From: Juglans regia
Lineage: Eukaryota; Streptophyta; Magnoliopsida; Fagales; Juglandaceae
DNA: 64,000 nucleotides
NCBI RefSeq assembly: GCF_001411555.2
Contig: NC_049911.1
Span: forward strand, 1-64,000
Direction of reading: 5' to 3'
In this document: positions 22,160 through 35,064 of the stretch, piece after piece
Layout: every line of letters begins with the position of its first letter
Position numbering within the stretch: position 1 is the first letter of the stretch
Translations under genes and position numbers: made by a program
Notes under the pieces: model-generated
Told to the model about the DNA's origin: nothing
Seen by the model: the letters and a program-made list of their open reading frames with translations, nothing else
Database searches by the model: none

Positions 22160-24265
22160 GGGCATTGGCAATAACCTAGTCATTCCCAAGTCTAAAATTT
22201 GGCTGGAATCTCAACTTTTGGCTATAGCATCGATTTTTGGCTAAGTAAATTCACATTAGACTAGTCATTTTAAAGTCAAAATAATAATATAATATTATAT
22301 ATTTTAATAATATTTAACAATTTTTTTAATATTTTATAAATAAACTTTATATATTAATTAATAATTTCATTTTAATTAGAAAATTCTTTCTCATCCCAAA
22401 ATCAATTACGAACTACATGTATAAGAATTCATCTATGTGGAAAATTGGTAAAATACACCAATGTCCCTTGGATTTAGGCGAAAATACATAGACTTGCATT
22501 TTTTTCCCTAAATACATCCAAACCCCTCCCTAGTCCATCTGTTCATCCCCAAACCCATCGAACTCTAGACCTAACTGAACAACCCAAGCAGGGGTGTATC
22601 CGATCCGGTTCGGTTTTGGACAAAATCTAGGACCAAACCGGTATATATCGATTTTATATTTTTCATAACCGATTACACCCCAGTTATTCTCTTAAACCAG
22701 TACCTCTGATTTTATAGGTTTCCAGTTCAGTCTGGTTTTCTAATTTTTTTTAAAGTAAAAAACATAAAATAAAGTGTTACTTCTTATGATAAAATGTTAT
22801 TAATAATTTAATATATGTATTATGTTTAAAGCATATGATCAATTAAATTTTCATCTTAAAGATGAACTTTTATTTTATAAATTATAATAATATTATTTTA
22901 TATATAATTATATTAATAACATATGATCACACAAATTACAAATGTTCAAATTTAAGATTAACATTTTATATTATAATTTATAAATTATAATAAGAAATTA
23001 TTTGATGTATGATATATAATTTTATATATTATATATAAAAATTTAATATATAATTATATATTATATATAAAACTTACATATATATAAATATTTTGTATAA
23101 TATATAAAATTAATTTTTTTTATATACATTTTTTCCAATAGGTCCGATTCGGTCCCGGAAAATACGGAACCGAAACCGGACTGGATCCGACCGGTTTTCA
23201 TACTATAGGAACCGATTCCGGACCGGAGCTGTCCGGTACGATCCAGTCCAGTCCGATTTTCTGGTTTAAATTTACACCCCTAGTAGACAAGTTCATTCCA
23301 AGTTTTCCAAGTCTTTCACTTCCCTCGTTTATTCATAAAAAATAAAAAAAGAAACTGAAAAACACATGCACGGAGTTTCATATTGTCAGCCATGCCTCCC
23401 AATACCAAACTCCCACATCAACTGCACCACATCCATCACAGACAACAACAGTCCTAAAGCATACCTCAACTACACAATTTGGAGAGGGGAAAGGGATTGT
23501 AAATCAAAACTACAATTAATTCAAAGAATGAACCAACACCAAATCAAGAACTCCTAGATGTTTCTACTAATTAAAAGTTTCAAACTTTCCATTTTATCCC
23601 TATTTTCCTCCACTTTATATGCATCCAAACAGACTAATTTCCTCTACTTCTTCAGGAAAATTTGTTGCTAAAGAAAAAGAACAAGAAGATTACGAGGCCA
23701 CAGATCAATCTCTCAATGCCCCTCTATTTTAATTTTGTTGTCCAGCAAACGATAATAACAATAAGAAAATTGTTGAGAGAGAGAGGAAATTGCACAATAA
23801 CCAGAAACTACGACTTCCACAAAAATGCACAAATACCAAATGAAGAAAAATCTATCGCACAATAGATTGATACCCATTTCACAAAATCATACATATTTCA
23901 TACTCAAAACCCAAACCTAGAGATAGTGCTGCATTCATGAGCCAGGCTGAAAGAGAGTGAGGAAATTGCGCAACCGTGGAAAACGATCTAGGAACGGAGA
24001 GAAGAGTTTATGGAGAAAGGAAAATGGAGAAAAGAGAAAGAGTTTTTGAATGAAGGAAAATACGAGGGAATAAGAGAGGGGCAGTTGGGACGGAAACAAT
24101 AAAATAAACTTTTGATCTTTCAACAGTGGCTCGCCAATTATGGCTAGGGAGGTGAATTCACTATAACTCAAAGTTGAGAAATTATGCCGCTAGTTCAATG
24201 TAGGGCTTTTAACTCTATAAAAGTCAAAATTTGCACTTGAATTTGGTAATGGCTTGCCAATGCTC
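22160..24265. mobile_element. PIF/Harbinger-like non-autonomous element
   Basis: The left end GGGCATTGGCAA and the right end (inverted) GAGCATTGGCAA form terminal inverted repeats. Both are bordered by TAA (22157-22159 and 24266-24268), the 3-bp target typical of Harbinger elements. No transposase is visible. A hAT-like MITE is nested at 22589-23282. Confidence 0.7.
22589..23282. mobile_element. hAT-type MITE nested in the Harbinger-like element
   Basis: The ends read CAGGGGTGTATCC and, inverted, TAGGGGTGTAAAT, and are rich in CCGGTTCGG-type inverted repeats. The ends resemble those of the hAT element at 1147-5018. The flanking octamers match only partly, so the target duplication is not certain. 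Confidence 0.65.
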
Positions 24266-24268
24266 TAA

Positions 24269-24839
24269 GAGTATTCACATTGGATTTCCTATAAAATTTC
24301 CTATAATTTAGCTAAAAAGTATATTCTCTAAATTTTACTCATTTTTCAAAAAATTTCTACATCTCATTTCCTATTCTATTAAAATAATATTTCTCTACTA
24401 TTTCTTTATTACTTTTTTCTCTCACTTCCATTTACAAATTTAACTACTCAATATTTTTCCTTATGTTTTGAACTATTACTCTAGTGAATATTTTAAATAA
24501 AAATCTAAATTATTTTTAATATTTTTAAAATTATTTTTTTTATATTTTTGTAATTATTTCAATTATTTTTAAAACTATTATTTAAAACTATAACAAATAT
24601 GAGTATGAAAGAAAGTGTAAATGATTGAAAAAAGAATTAATTTAATTGAAATGAATAAAATATTGATAAAAATGATTTAGGGAATGAATTGTAATTCTTT
24701 AAATATGGAAAATTACTATTCATTTCCTAAATCTTTTCTCTAAAATAAGAATCCGAATAAAGGAAGGTTTTGAAAGTATTTCCTAATTTTTTTTTAAATT
24801 ATAAGAAAAATAGGTTATGACAACCCAATGGAAATGTTA
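24269..24839. mobile_element. Second Harbinger-like MITE, abutting the first
   Basis: It starts GAGTATTCACATTGG immediately after the TAA that ends the previous element. It ends with the inverted counterpart TAACATTTCCATTGG, followed by TAA (24840-24842). It is AT-rich and non-coding. Confidence 0.55.
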
Positions 24840-25552
24840 TAAGTAGCCAAAATTGACTTCTGGCCGAAACAAATTTTGCAAATCTTCTTGCATAAGGTTA
24901 CATATGAATATTATTTAAGGTAGAGAAATATCTGCTAGGAGTTCAACTCAATGTCAATTATAGAGTATTTAAAATGCAATCCTATTAATGCGTGAGCAGA
25001 GTAGTGGTTGAGGGATGATCAATGTTCAAAATCCTCAACAACCAAGATGAATGCTGTGTACCATAGTGGTGCAGAGATAGTTGCCGCAAGGTCATGGGTG
25101 AGGCGGTGAATTTCGTCGGACGAAATGGGGGTAGTGAAATTCGTTGAAAGAAATGGGGGTAGTGATTTTACAAAACGCCACACTCTTACCGCTGGACGTA
25201 CCCGCCAGCAATTTATTTTTTTATTTTCTTTATATTTTTATTTTCATATTTTTTTAATACATTTAAATATTTTTAAAAATAAAAAAAATTAAGTAAAACT
25301 AAAAAAAACATTTGACCAGAGGTCAAAAGGAGCGATCACAATGGGGTGACATATTAGTTTTAGGCTACGTTTGAGTAGTGAGAATATTTGAGAAGTGTTG
25401 AGAATGTTTGTGAATAGTTATGAGTAGAGATTGAAGTGAGTTTGTGAGTCCTATTAAGAGTATTTTGAGTTGTTTGGATATATGAAGTATGTTGAGTTGT
25501 TGACTTTTGGATAGATTATTGAAAAATGTGTGAGTCCCATCAATAATTGATT
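24840..25552. other. Intergenic with hAT-like MITE start
   Basis: There is no coding sequence. From about 25365 the motif CTACGTTTGAGTAGTGAGAAT resembles the ends of the short AT-rich hAT-like elements also seen at 26430-27210 and 28657-28872. Confidence 0.4.
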
Positions 25553-26357
25553 TTTTTAATAATGATTTTATTTATATATAATAGTGATAAATATTATAGT
25601 GATTTTATTTTTTATTTATATATAATAGTGATAAATATTATAGTGATTTTATTTTTTATTTATATTTAATAAGGATCAATATTATAGTAATTTTATTTTT
25701 TATTTATATATAATATAAATAAATATTATAGTGAAATTATTTTTTATTTATATACAATAGTGATAATATATTATAGTGATTTTATTTTTTATTCATATAT
25801 AATAGTGATAAATATTATAGTGATTTTATTTTTTATTTATATTTAATATAAATAAATATTATAGTGAAATTATTTTTTATTTATATATAATAGTGATAAA
25901 TATTATAGTGATTTTATTTTTTATTTATATATACTATAAATAAATATTATAGTGAAATTATTTTTTATTTATATACAATAGTGATAAATATTATAGTGAT
26001 TTTATTTTTATTTATATATAATATAAATAAATATTATAGTGAAATTATTTTTTATTTATATATAATTGTGATAAATATTATAATGATTTTATTTTCTATT
26101 TATATTTAATAGTGATAAATATTATAGTGATTTTATTTTTTATTTATATATAATAGTGATAAATATTATAGTGCTTTTATTTTTTATTTATATTTAATAT
26201 GGATAAATATTATAGTGAATTTATTTTTTATTTATATATAATATAAATAAATATTATAGTGAAATTATTTTTTATTTATATATAATAGTGATAAATATAT
26301 ATGATTTTATTTTTATTTATATATAATATAAATAAATATTACAGTGAAATTATTTTT
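25553..26357. repeat. 44-bp AT-rich minisatellite, about 18 copies
   Basis: A unit of about 44 bp containing AATAGTGATAAATATTATAG and TGATTTTATTTTTTATTTAT is repeated head-to-tail. Two variants alternate: one with AGTGATAAATATT...GATTTTA and one with ATAAATAAATATT...GAAATTA. Confidence 0.9.
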
Positions 26358-27512
26358 GCTAGTTTGTCTTTAGTGAAAGTTATAAAACTATCTCAAGTGA
26401 TTTGAACTTCACGGAATTGGGGATGATCCGATGATAAGTGATTGTTTGGGGAATAAAATAGAGATGAAAATTTTATAAATAATTATAAGATAATTTATAA
26501 ATAGTAATAAGATAGTTTGAATTTAGTATATTTTGAATTTTAAAAAAGAAAATAAAAAAAATAAAAAAATATTAAAATATTAAAATATTATAATAATATA
26601 ATTTTTGTTTATAAATTTAAAAAAGTTAGAATTGTTTTTTATTTTTTATTTAAAAGTTTAAAAAAGTTCTATTGATTAGTTTGAGAATTTTGTATTTAAA
26701 TTATATTTGAAAATAAAATAAAATGAGAAGAAATCAAATTAAATTAGAATTTTGTGTCTAATTTAAATTTGCATTTGGATGTTAGTTTAATTCTTTATAA
26801 ATAATAATTAGTTGAATAAGTAGAGTGAGTTATGTGAGATCTATTTAAAATAAATTTAGATATATTTAGAAATTAAGATGAATTTAGTACTATTTATGAA
26901 AAATTAAAAAAAGTTATAGATCTCACGTATAAAGATATATTGAATTGAAAAAAAATTATAGATCTCAAGGGTAAGGAAGTTTTAAGTTGAGATGAATTTA
27001 ATAATTTAAAAGTTGAATATTTAGATATTAAATTCAATTTAAAATTAGAATGAATTAAATTAATCTCATTAGGTTTCGTTTACTTCTTAAAATCATCTTA
27101 ACTCATTATTATAATTTTTTAAAATTTTAATATAAATAATAATAATATTTTAATATTTCAATTTAATTCAACTCAATTTAGCTCACTTAATTCATCGTCA
27201 AAAGACAAACCAGCCCTAAATAATAGGTCTCGTGTTTTTCACTCTACTTTTGGGTACTGGTAATAAATTACGATGTCGTGACTCGTGATGCGACTTCGCG
27301 AAGGAAGCTAGAAAGGTCCAGACTAATTTAAATTTATTTAATTTACTTGGTTGGGATAGGCGGTGACTCCGATGGATCGATGCTCCCTTTTTCTTTTCGT
27401 TTAGTTTATTTTATTTTATTTTTGTGTTTTGCCTGTGAAAGGGTAGAGAACTTCTAGCTTCCATCGGTTGAACTTGCTTTTTGGAAGAGCAAAAGGCAGC
27501 AGATCAAAGCTG
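26358..27512. other. AT-rich MITE-like sequence and DGAT2 upstream region
   Basis: Positions 26430-27210 are AT-rich with GTTTGGGG/GTTTGGATG at one side and an inverted-type end near 27205, and hold no ORF. Positions 27240-27512 are the immediate upstream and 5' leader of DGAT2. An in-frame TAG at 27444 precedes the start codon, and I see no convincing TATA box. Confidence 0.45.
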
Positions 27513-30500
27513 ATGATGGTCACCGAACTGGATATGCAGAGGGAGAGGCCATCAAAAGCACAGGCACAGCCTCAGCCAAGAGTATTTAGGGGGGCCGAAG
27601 AATTCGAATCGAATATAATGCACTCAGTAGTAGCACTGGGGTTATGGCTGGGGGCCATCCATTTTAACGTTGCTTTGCTCCTCGTCTCCCTTTTCTTCCT
27701 ACCTCTTTCTAAAGCACTTTTGTTCGTGTCTTTCTCGACCTTCACAATTTATCTTCTCTTTTTCTCTTTCAATTTTCACTGTTTTTTATTTTTATTTTTT
27801 TTGTCCTTTATCAGGGTTTTAGGATTGCTTGCAATTCTTATGGTCATTCCCATTGATGAGAAAAGCAGATTGGGACGGCGAGTGTCTAGGTCTACCGCTA
27901 CTCTCTATCCTATCTCCGGAGTCCTCCATCTCTCAATCCTTTATTATCGATACTTTATCTAATATCCGTTTACTCTATTTTGTTTTTTTGTTTTTTTTTT
28001 TTTACCAATCTTTTTAAAGCAAGGTTCTTTGCAGGTATATATGTAAGCATGTTTGCAATTACTTCCCAGTTATTCTGCACGTAGAGGATCTACAAGCCTT
28101 CCATTCTGATCGTCCTTATGGTTTGTGTTGTTATCCATGAAAGCATTATAATCTGTCATCTTTATTAAAAGAAAAATTACATAGCTTTTTTTGGTTTCTT
28201 GCCGACTATTTTTTTATTGGCACCGGGTGTTCACAAACAATGTCCCGTCTAATCACGAGGAAATTATTCAGGTTCGAACCGAGAATTAGTACAATTTAAA
28301 CCATTTGAGATACTCCATGTTCTAAACCAAAATATAGGGCTGGTGTCAAAAGCCCCAATGTCTACGCCAATTTAATTATTATTTTCTTGTATAAACACTT
28401 TTGTAAATTGGGTTGAGTCGAAAGGTCACGGTAACCTGGGACCATTTTTTTTTTTCTTTTTCTCCGAGGTTGTGATATTGGTGAATGGGATCTATTTGTA
28501 ATGACTCAGAAGGTCTAAGCCACATTTGGCCTTATACTTCGAATTGGAGCTCTTTGGAATTATTATAGAGGACTTGAACTTCTTTCCCGAAGCAATATAG
28601 GATTATTCATCACTTTTCTATACTCAATCGCCGTCCCTAAATTAAGTTGATTAAGGCCTCGATTGCTTTCACAGATGAAATGAGATCAGTTGAGATTAAA
28701 GTTAAAAGTTGAATAAAATATTGTTAGAATATATATTTTTAATATTATTTTTGCTTTGGATTTTGAAAAAGTTGAATTGTTTATTTTATTTTGTGTGAGG
28801 ATTGAGAAAGTTGTAATGATTAGATGAGATAAGATAAGATGAGTTGAGAGGAGCTGTGAAAACAAACGATGCAAATTGATTACCAATAAAGGATGCATTT
28901 AGTACGCGACGTCAGGCTATTAGTCTTAGAACTTTTCAATCTTATTTCTACTTGTACAATTTTTCTTCCTTTTTGAAAATATTTATTTTCTAGATTTATG
29001 AATTGCATCTGCTTAGGAGAAAACAGGAAAAAAAAATGAATCTCTTTCTCTTAAAACTATTTTTAAGTAATTTTTTTTTACATCAGTTAGCATAGTCAAG
29101 TACACTGGATTTAGACAAGAGATAATGCCTAGCTAGGAAGAATCTCTTTCCCTAATATTCATTGGGTTCTTGGGAAAGCGGGGTACGAGAAGTATATTAA
29201 GATAGTAGGTGCAATACCAATTCATACAGATGGTTATTCCCTATCACTTTCCCTCTCCCCTAAATGAAAGATGTTGAAATTAGCTATCCTCCAAATTGCA
29301 GAATCAGATGGTCCCAATTGATGAAGTCTTTTGTACTATGCTGGCAATGGCCACATGTTGCAATTTTTTCCTTTCATTGCTAGCATTTTACTGGTTTGAG
29401 TCCCATAAAATGCTAGCAATTTGCCAAATACACTGCGCACGGAGTTTTTAGCAGTTTTTTTTGTAAGCGAAGTTTAAATAGCTGTTAAATTTACGAGTAA
29501 TTATTTTAGCTCCTAAATTTTGGAGCAAACTATGTATCATTGTTTTTTCTAGGTGCATTTATTGACCGGATCATCGGGTCATCTTTGTAACTTACCTGGT
29601 CTACATCCATTTTGTTTGTTTTTCTCCTTTTTTAATGTTTTGTTAGTGATATAAACATATTATTATGCTTGATGGATTGGCAAGGCTTGTGTTATTTAGG
29701 ATGATCTAGGATGTGAGGGCCCGCCAATATGATTTTGAGTGAGTAGCTTGTTCAGGTATTGGTAGAGTTTTATGGGAGGGATGTGGTTACTCTTATTGGG
29801 TTATCAGAAGGTATGATTAGCAATTTAGAACTTGTATTCAGTGATTTATTAGGAGAGGTTTTTTAAGTCACTAGAACGTTATTGTAGTTCCATGATGAGT
29901 GGATCCTGTAAAGTGCTTGTATGACAATTGAACTCTTCGCTTTTTGTTAGCCATATGTCAAGAGAGTGGTTAGGGAGGCCATTTCACTTTGCCTGTGGAA
30001 TTTAAGTTACCAATACATTATTAATTTGATAGTTTATTTGCTCCAAATACAACGTTTAAGCTCCAAATAAAATTTCTTGAAAGCATTGTAGTTGGCTAAA
30101 TAACCCTCACTGGTTTGTTTCTCCTTGTTTTGATAAATTACTAACCTTTGTTTTGGTTTCATGCAGTCTTTGGTTATGAACCGCATTCAGTTTTGCCAAT
30201 TGGCGTTGTTGCGCTTGCTGACCTCACAGGTTTCATGCCACTCCCAAAGATAAAGGTCCTCGCAAGTAGTGCTGTAAGATTTTTGAACCTGAAGTTGTAT
30301 ACATTTTAAGGAGCCTTCCTCTTATGTTCAGTCTCTCTCAACATGTGTGAGAAAATGATCAGGTGTTCTACACACCTTTTTTGAGGCACATATGGACATG
30401 GTTGGGTCTTACTCCGGCGGCAAAGAAAAATTTTGTCTCCCTCTTAGATGCTGGTTATAGTTGCATCATAGTGCCAGGAGGAGTACAAGAGACCTTTCTT

Positions 30501-30789
30501 ATGGAGCATGGTTCTGAGGTTTAACCCTTTTACCTCTTCTTTATGCTGTATGTTTCCCTTCAGTCTTATTAATATACTTACACTTATAAAAAAATGTTTC
30601 CCTTCAGTCAATATTTACCTGTATCATCCATTTATGGATTCAGATAGGGGATAATAATTGAACACCACTGTTTTGTAAATATATGGTGTCTTGACATTCT
30701 TCATATCTATACAATAAAATGGGAATATTAAGCTCTTTTGTCACAGTATTATCACTTCATTGATTTTTTAAGTTTGTTCTTGGATGTCC

Positions 30790-30836
<47 letters not shown>

Positions 30837-32847
30837 CCCATCTTGAGAGGGCATGTTGTTGTTTTTGTTTTACTTCCATTGGAGATTTTTTAATGTCTCG
30901 TATTCGTAGATTGCCTTCCTCAAGTCGAGAAGAGGATTTGTTCGCATAGCCATGGAGATGGGGCACCCTCTGGTTCCAGTGTTCTGCTTTGGTCAGGTAT
31001 TGGTTCTCAACTTTTCCTTTTGTCCCTACTCTTCTGTTTTCCTTTCATTGGAGCATCTGCAAAGTCATTCATTTTGGTATTTATAATTGCTGATTGTGCT
31101 TGATATGCATTTGAGGGATTTGCCTTATTAGTGCTCGATCATACTGCTGCAATTTTTTATGGAGCTATTTGAATCATGTTTTTGCAGGTTTTCCATGCCA
31201 TGGATGTCAATTGCTTATGATCTTGTTGATTAATTTTCCTTTTTTGATGATGTATCTCCTTTACCTGAGCAGTTAATATGTTTATCTGCTCCTCTCATTT
31301 TCTCCAATTTTGCAACAGTCACGCGCCTATAAATGGTGGAAACCAGGTGGGAAGTTCTTCCTGAAGTTTTCTAGGGCCATCAAGTTCACCCCAATTTACT
31401 TCTGGGGAATTTTGGGGTGCGTATAACTTCTGTTCGTGTTTACTTATTTGCTATCTCCTCCCCGGCTTTGTGCTCTTTCTTCTTACTTCGATCCAGTTTT
31501 TTTATTGAATGGATTGGTTCGAGAACATCTCTGCAGTAAAAGTACATGGAACTGTGCGGAGATTTGGGATTTATCTGAAGTTGGTTTTTCTCTTTCACAG
31601 ATCTCCTTTACCCTTCAGACATCCAATGCATGTGGTGGTGGGTAGACCAATTGAGCTCAAGAAAAATCCACAGCCCACTATGGAAGAGGTATGCCCCTGC
31701 AACATTTTATCATAATGTATGTCATATTCGTCTATCTTAATTATCCCTTGCATTTTTTTTCTTGCCCCCTTCAAATAATAGAAAGGGTTAATTGCAAAAG
31801 TAATCCATGGGTTTTCATGAATTTGGAGAACTTTTCCTAGGTTACTAATTTTGCAATGAACTCATGAATTTTAGCAATTCATGTATGTCATATTCATCTA
31901 TCTTAATTTTCCTTTGCAATATTTTTCCTCACCCCCTCAAATAATAGAACGGGTTACTAACTTTAGTCATTAACTCCATCCCAAGGTTGCCACGTGGCAA
32001 CCAATCAGAATCTGACACATCATTTATGTGCTACATGCCAGATTCTTACCCTTAGTGTATTTGACGAAAGATAGACTAAGGGAGTTTGATTGCAATAAAT
32101 TGTAAAGTCAAGGGTTTATTTAATTGTTGATAAGTAACTTTATTCAAGAGAATGAAATAGGCATTGCCCAAGTACACATGGAGTAAACTCAAGGAGTTAA
32201 TTGCTAAAACTAGAAACCTAGGGTGTTTCTTGCAAATTCGTGAAAACTTAAGGACTCATTTTGCAATTAACTGTAATAGAAACACTCCTCAAGCCACAAA
32301 TTTCCGGCCATAGTGGCCCTTAGGCCTCATCCTTTTAAAAAGTGGAGGGATCTCACTTGGCCAGAGAGGCAGGACTGCGTTGGACCATAGTTAGATTACT
32401 TCGTCCTGATAAGGAAACTCCTATTGGCCTGCACTTATCTTCTAAAGCATTATTTCCTCGAGGGGCTGTTCTAGTTAAACATTTATTTTGAGTCACAGCA
32501 TCCTATTCTGTTTATTGACTTGAGGAGCTGTTGCCTATGCTAAAAAGTGAGGGATAAACTGCCTCAAGTTTCACTACATTCTCTCATAGCAGCATACAAG
32601 TAGTTCACCTGTGAATGGATATTCGTGGTGGGCAAGTTATACCTACTTGTAGTTCAAAAAGCTCGTCACTCAAAATGAGCGGAAATTATGGTTTGTTTAT
32701 ATTTGTGTAACTCCATTGGTCTATTAGTTTATTTTTGCTTTTCAGGTCATTGAAGCTCACAGTCAGTTTGTTGAAGCGCTTCAAGATCTCTTTGAAAGGC
32801 ACAAAGCACTGGCTGGCTATGCTGACCTTCAGCTGAAAATTCTTTGA
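27513..32847 (+). CDS. DGAT2: Diacylglycerol O-acyltransferase 2 (DGAT2), 9 exons
   Basis: It transfers an acyl chain from acyl-CoA to sn-1,2-diacylglycerol, the last step of triacylglycerol synthesis, at the ER. Exons by GT-AG splicing and frame: 27513-27721, 27815-27889, 28035-28120, 30167-30273, 30363-30518, 30910-30996, 31319-31416, 31601-31688, 32746-32847; together 335 codons plus stop. Two membrane-spanning stretches lie at about residues 36-80. Family motifs are YFP at 104-106, the plant form EPHS at 128-131 (HPHG in animals), PGGVQE at 197-202, [12 protein letters not shown]...VPVFCFG at 218-239 and a C-terminal LQLKIL that may act in ER retention. The start is the first ATG after an in-frame stop; a second ATG follows directly. 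No damage is visible. Introns 3 and 8 hold MITEs. The identity is firm, while the N-terminus is less certain. Confidence 0.95.
28657..28872. mobile_element. hAT-like MITE in DGAT2 intron 3
   Basis: The inverted ends are CGATTGCTTTCACAG and (inverted) CATCGTTTGTTTTCACAG. The inside is AT-rich with GAGAT/GATGAG motifs. Length is about 215 bp. The element lies in the 2-kb third intron of DGAT2 and does not touch its splice sites. Confidence 0.55.
30792..30838. repeat. (TC)n-(AC)n microsatellite in DGAT2 intron 5
   Basis: About 10 TC units followed by about 12 AC units. Confidence 0.9.
31785..32273. mobile_element. Mutator-like MITE in DGAT2 intron 8
   Basis: The 489-bp insertion is flanked by a perfect 9-bp duplication TAATAGAAA (31776-31784 and 32274-32282), the length typical of Mutator-like elements. 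The inverted ends are GGGTTAATTGCAAAA and CAGTTAATTGCAAAA. It includes a LINE/SINE-tail-like piece (GATAAGTAACTTTATTC, about 32130). The intron splice sites are intact. Confidence 0.85.
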
Positions 32848-34183
32848 TTAGATCCTATTCCGAAAAGGAGAGGATCCTATTCTGAAAAATAAGATGTCTT
32901 AGAATCATGAACATGATCTCAACTTTGCAGGTTGTTAGCTTATTTATCTGAATACAGTGAGAGTATTTGTGTCCATTTTTCTTTTCTTTTTTCCTTCTCA
33001 ATAGCTTCTCACTCTGCTGCTTTCATGTTTTTTATACTTGGCTCTTGCCTATTGTTATTCTTACTAAAATCTTGTTAACCGATCGAAAAATAATTATACT
33101 TGTGTACACACACATATAAAAGCTTTTGCTGTCTTCCATTTGCTGAGAAAGTAGATCCACAGATGTTAGTGCTTAAAAACAGGAGGTTTGAATGTAAATG
33201 GAATAGGTGAAATTACCTACAGGTTTTGCGACGCAGAGAGCCATTTGCTGTCTGGTATTATTTTCCTGATTACATTTTTCCTTTGATATTATTATAAAAA
33301 CAAACTTTTAAAAAAAAGCAGGTTTCTCGATTAGAGAACGTTTGCAGCTTCATGCTCGTATCTTTTGATAATTTAAATTATTAATTATTAGTTTTGGAAA
33401 GATCAACCATAATTTGTTGGGTAAGAAACCCATAACTTTTTTTTCTTTAATGTTCATGCAATCCATTTGGCATTGTAATGCTAGCAGGGTGCGATCGCCC
33501 TTTCCGTTCTTTTTCTTTTAGTCGAGCAACTTGTACCACACCCGATAAAAGGTATTTGGATGAGCAGAAAATGCGAGAAAATGGGGTCAAACTCGAGCAA
33601 AAAAAAAAAAAAAAAAAAGATTAAGGTTCAGGCCAGCTAACTATCCTATAGTCTAAATAACATGTTTTTTTTATTTGATAAATGAATCAAAATAAAAGAA
33701 GTTGCTAATGAAATTAAATTGGCCTATGGCACATGTACTTCGTTCGTAGATAGTGACAAACCATCTCCCAAGGAAATATCTTGTCCACAAGGTGTGGGAT
33801 CCTGCCTATAACTGTCCTACCATTGGGTAAAATCCGAAGATTTTCTTTATCTCAGTAGACATATTTTGGCAAAGCATTCTTTATAGTCTGGTTTCGTAGG
33901 TTCCCCACCAAAAACAACTATTGATGGAGGCCACAAGGATAAGATTCATTCTATTCGTAACATCACCCACACATAAGAACAGTTCACACTCTAGAGCAGT
34001 AGTTCTTTCAGCTGTTGCACACCAACTATTAACTTGCACAAGGAAGTCTGATAAGTGTCACTCAATGGCTGATGGAAGTAAAAACTTGTTATTAGATGAT
34101 GTTGTAATGATCCACCACGCCCTTCAACAAGCTAAGGAGCTACTATTGCAAGATGTTCATCCCCAATGTTCTTTGAGCATACA
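32848..34183. other. DGAT2 3' region and unassigned sequence
   Basis: Positions 32848 to about 33100 probably hold the DGAT2 3' UTR. After about 33300 there is AT-rich DNA with a 20-base A run at 33600. Minus-strand fragments at 33720-34183 look protein-like in places (for example a SLQHHLIT block near 34090) and may extend the Rav1/DmX-like pseudogene, but with many stops. Confidence 0.4.
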
Positions 34184-35064
34184 TTGAGAGCTGAATAAGT
34201 ATCTCCTCCAAGCATAAAGGAAGCAATGGACACATGTCTCCTCATTAAAACATAAGCATTCTTCAAAGTGGCTGCCTAATTTTTTTCCTCCTGAAAATTT
34301 TGTGCAAGAAAAGCTGCCAAAATTTTATACTTCTCATCCCTGCTCCAATATCCAACTCCAACAGCCTGCATTTCTTGCCAAGTTGGTTCAGTAGGTAGAA
34401 AAGAACCAAATAAAATTTCTTGGGAATCAGAGTGTTATGCCCATATAATCAGCCTAGACTCAATAACCAACTCTTTCACATATGTCGATCTACCAATCAT
34501 CTGGAAAAAATGTAACTGTTGAAACCTCAACGCCACCCAAAACCTTTGCCCAGGTTTGTCAAGACTTTCATAGGCAGAAGTTTGTGGAGAACTAAGTTCA
34601 CCGAGAAAATCTGTAGTTCCAACAATTTGCATATTCTCTGTCTTGGCTATCGCTGCCCCCCAATGCAAGTTCTCAAGAGGCTTAACAAAACCATAAAGTT
34701 CAGATTTTTTGGAAGAGGAAGGGAAGATATTATTGGAAGCAAAAGATTCATAATCGGAAGCAAATTGGAACATTATGCTCTGAAATTGAGATGATGTTGT
34801 GGTCAAATCTCCACTGCATTGAAATTCTTTATCAGTTGAATTTCTAAAAAGACTTCTTTCAAAATAATCAGGCACAAGGATCTCTGAGATTATGCAGCTT
34901 TTCCTTGTGGAGATATTTTTCATCTTAGTAGCATAATTAGAACTAAGACATTCAACAAGATGCCTCACAATCATATATACACGTTTCCATTTCCCTGAAT
35001 CACATTTCAGTCGATCCCTTACTATGAACAAACTACTGGCAAAGTAAAACCCCTCCAGGTCCAA
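34184..35064 (-). pseudogene. Rav1/DmX-like WD-repeat protein fragment
   Basis: A long minus-strand frame (34435-35064) contains RHLVECLSS, NSTDKEFQ, SSQFQ, LGELSSPQTSAYESLD and FWVALRFQQLHFFQ. After a frameshift near 34435, blocks such as LAAFLAQNFQEE, LKNAYVLM and SFMLGGDTYSALNVCSKN follow. These match the C-terminal (Rav1p_C) region of plant DmX-like/transducin WD-40 proteins as I remember them. In yeast, Rav1 works in the RAVE complex that assembles the vacuolar H+-ATPase. This copy lacks its WD repeats and has stops (for example within EEKN*AATLKN), so it is a gene fragment rather than a working gene. I am confident of the kinship but not of the parent gene's name. Confidence 0.65.

Noticed and set aside
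22581..23290. 8-bp target duplication of the hAT MITE
   Set aside because: The flanking octamers AACCCAAG and GTAGACAA agree only if shifted and then at 5 of 8 bases.
25553..26357. CRISPR-like array
   Set aside because: The units are contiguous AT-rich tandem repeats without unique spacers, in a plant genome.
27468..27512. Upstream extension of DGAT2 exon 1 by 15 codons
   Set aside because: That frame begins at TTG, not ATG, and has no family similarity.
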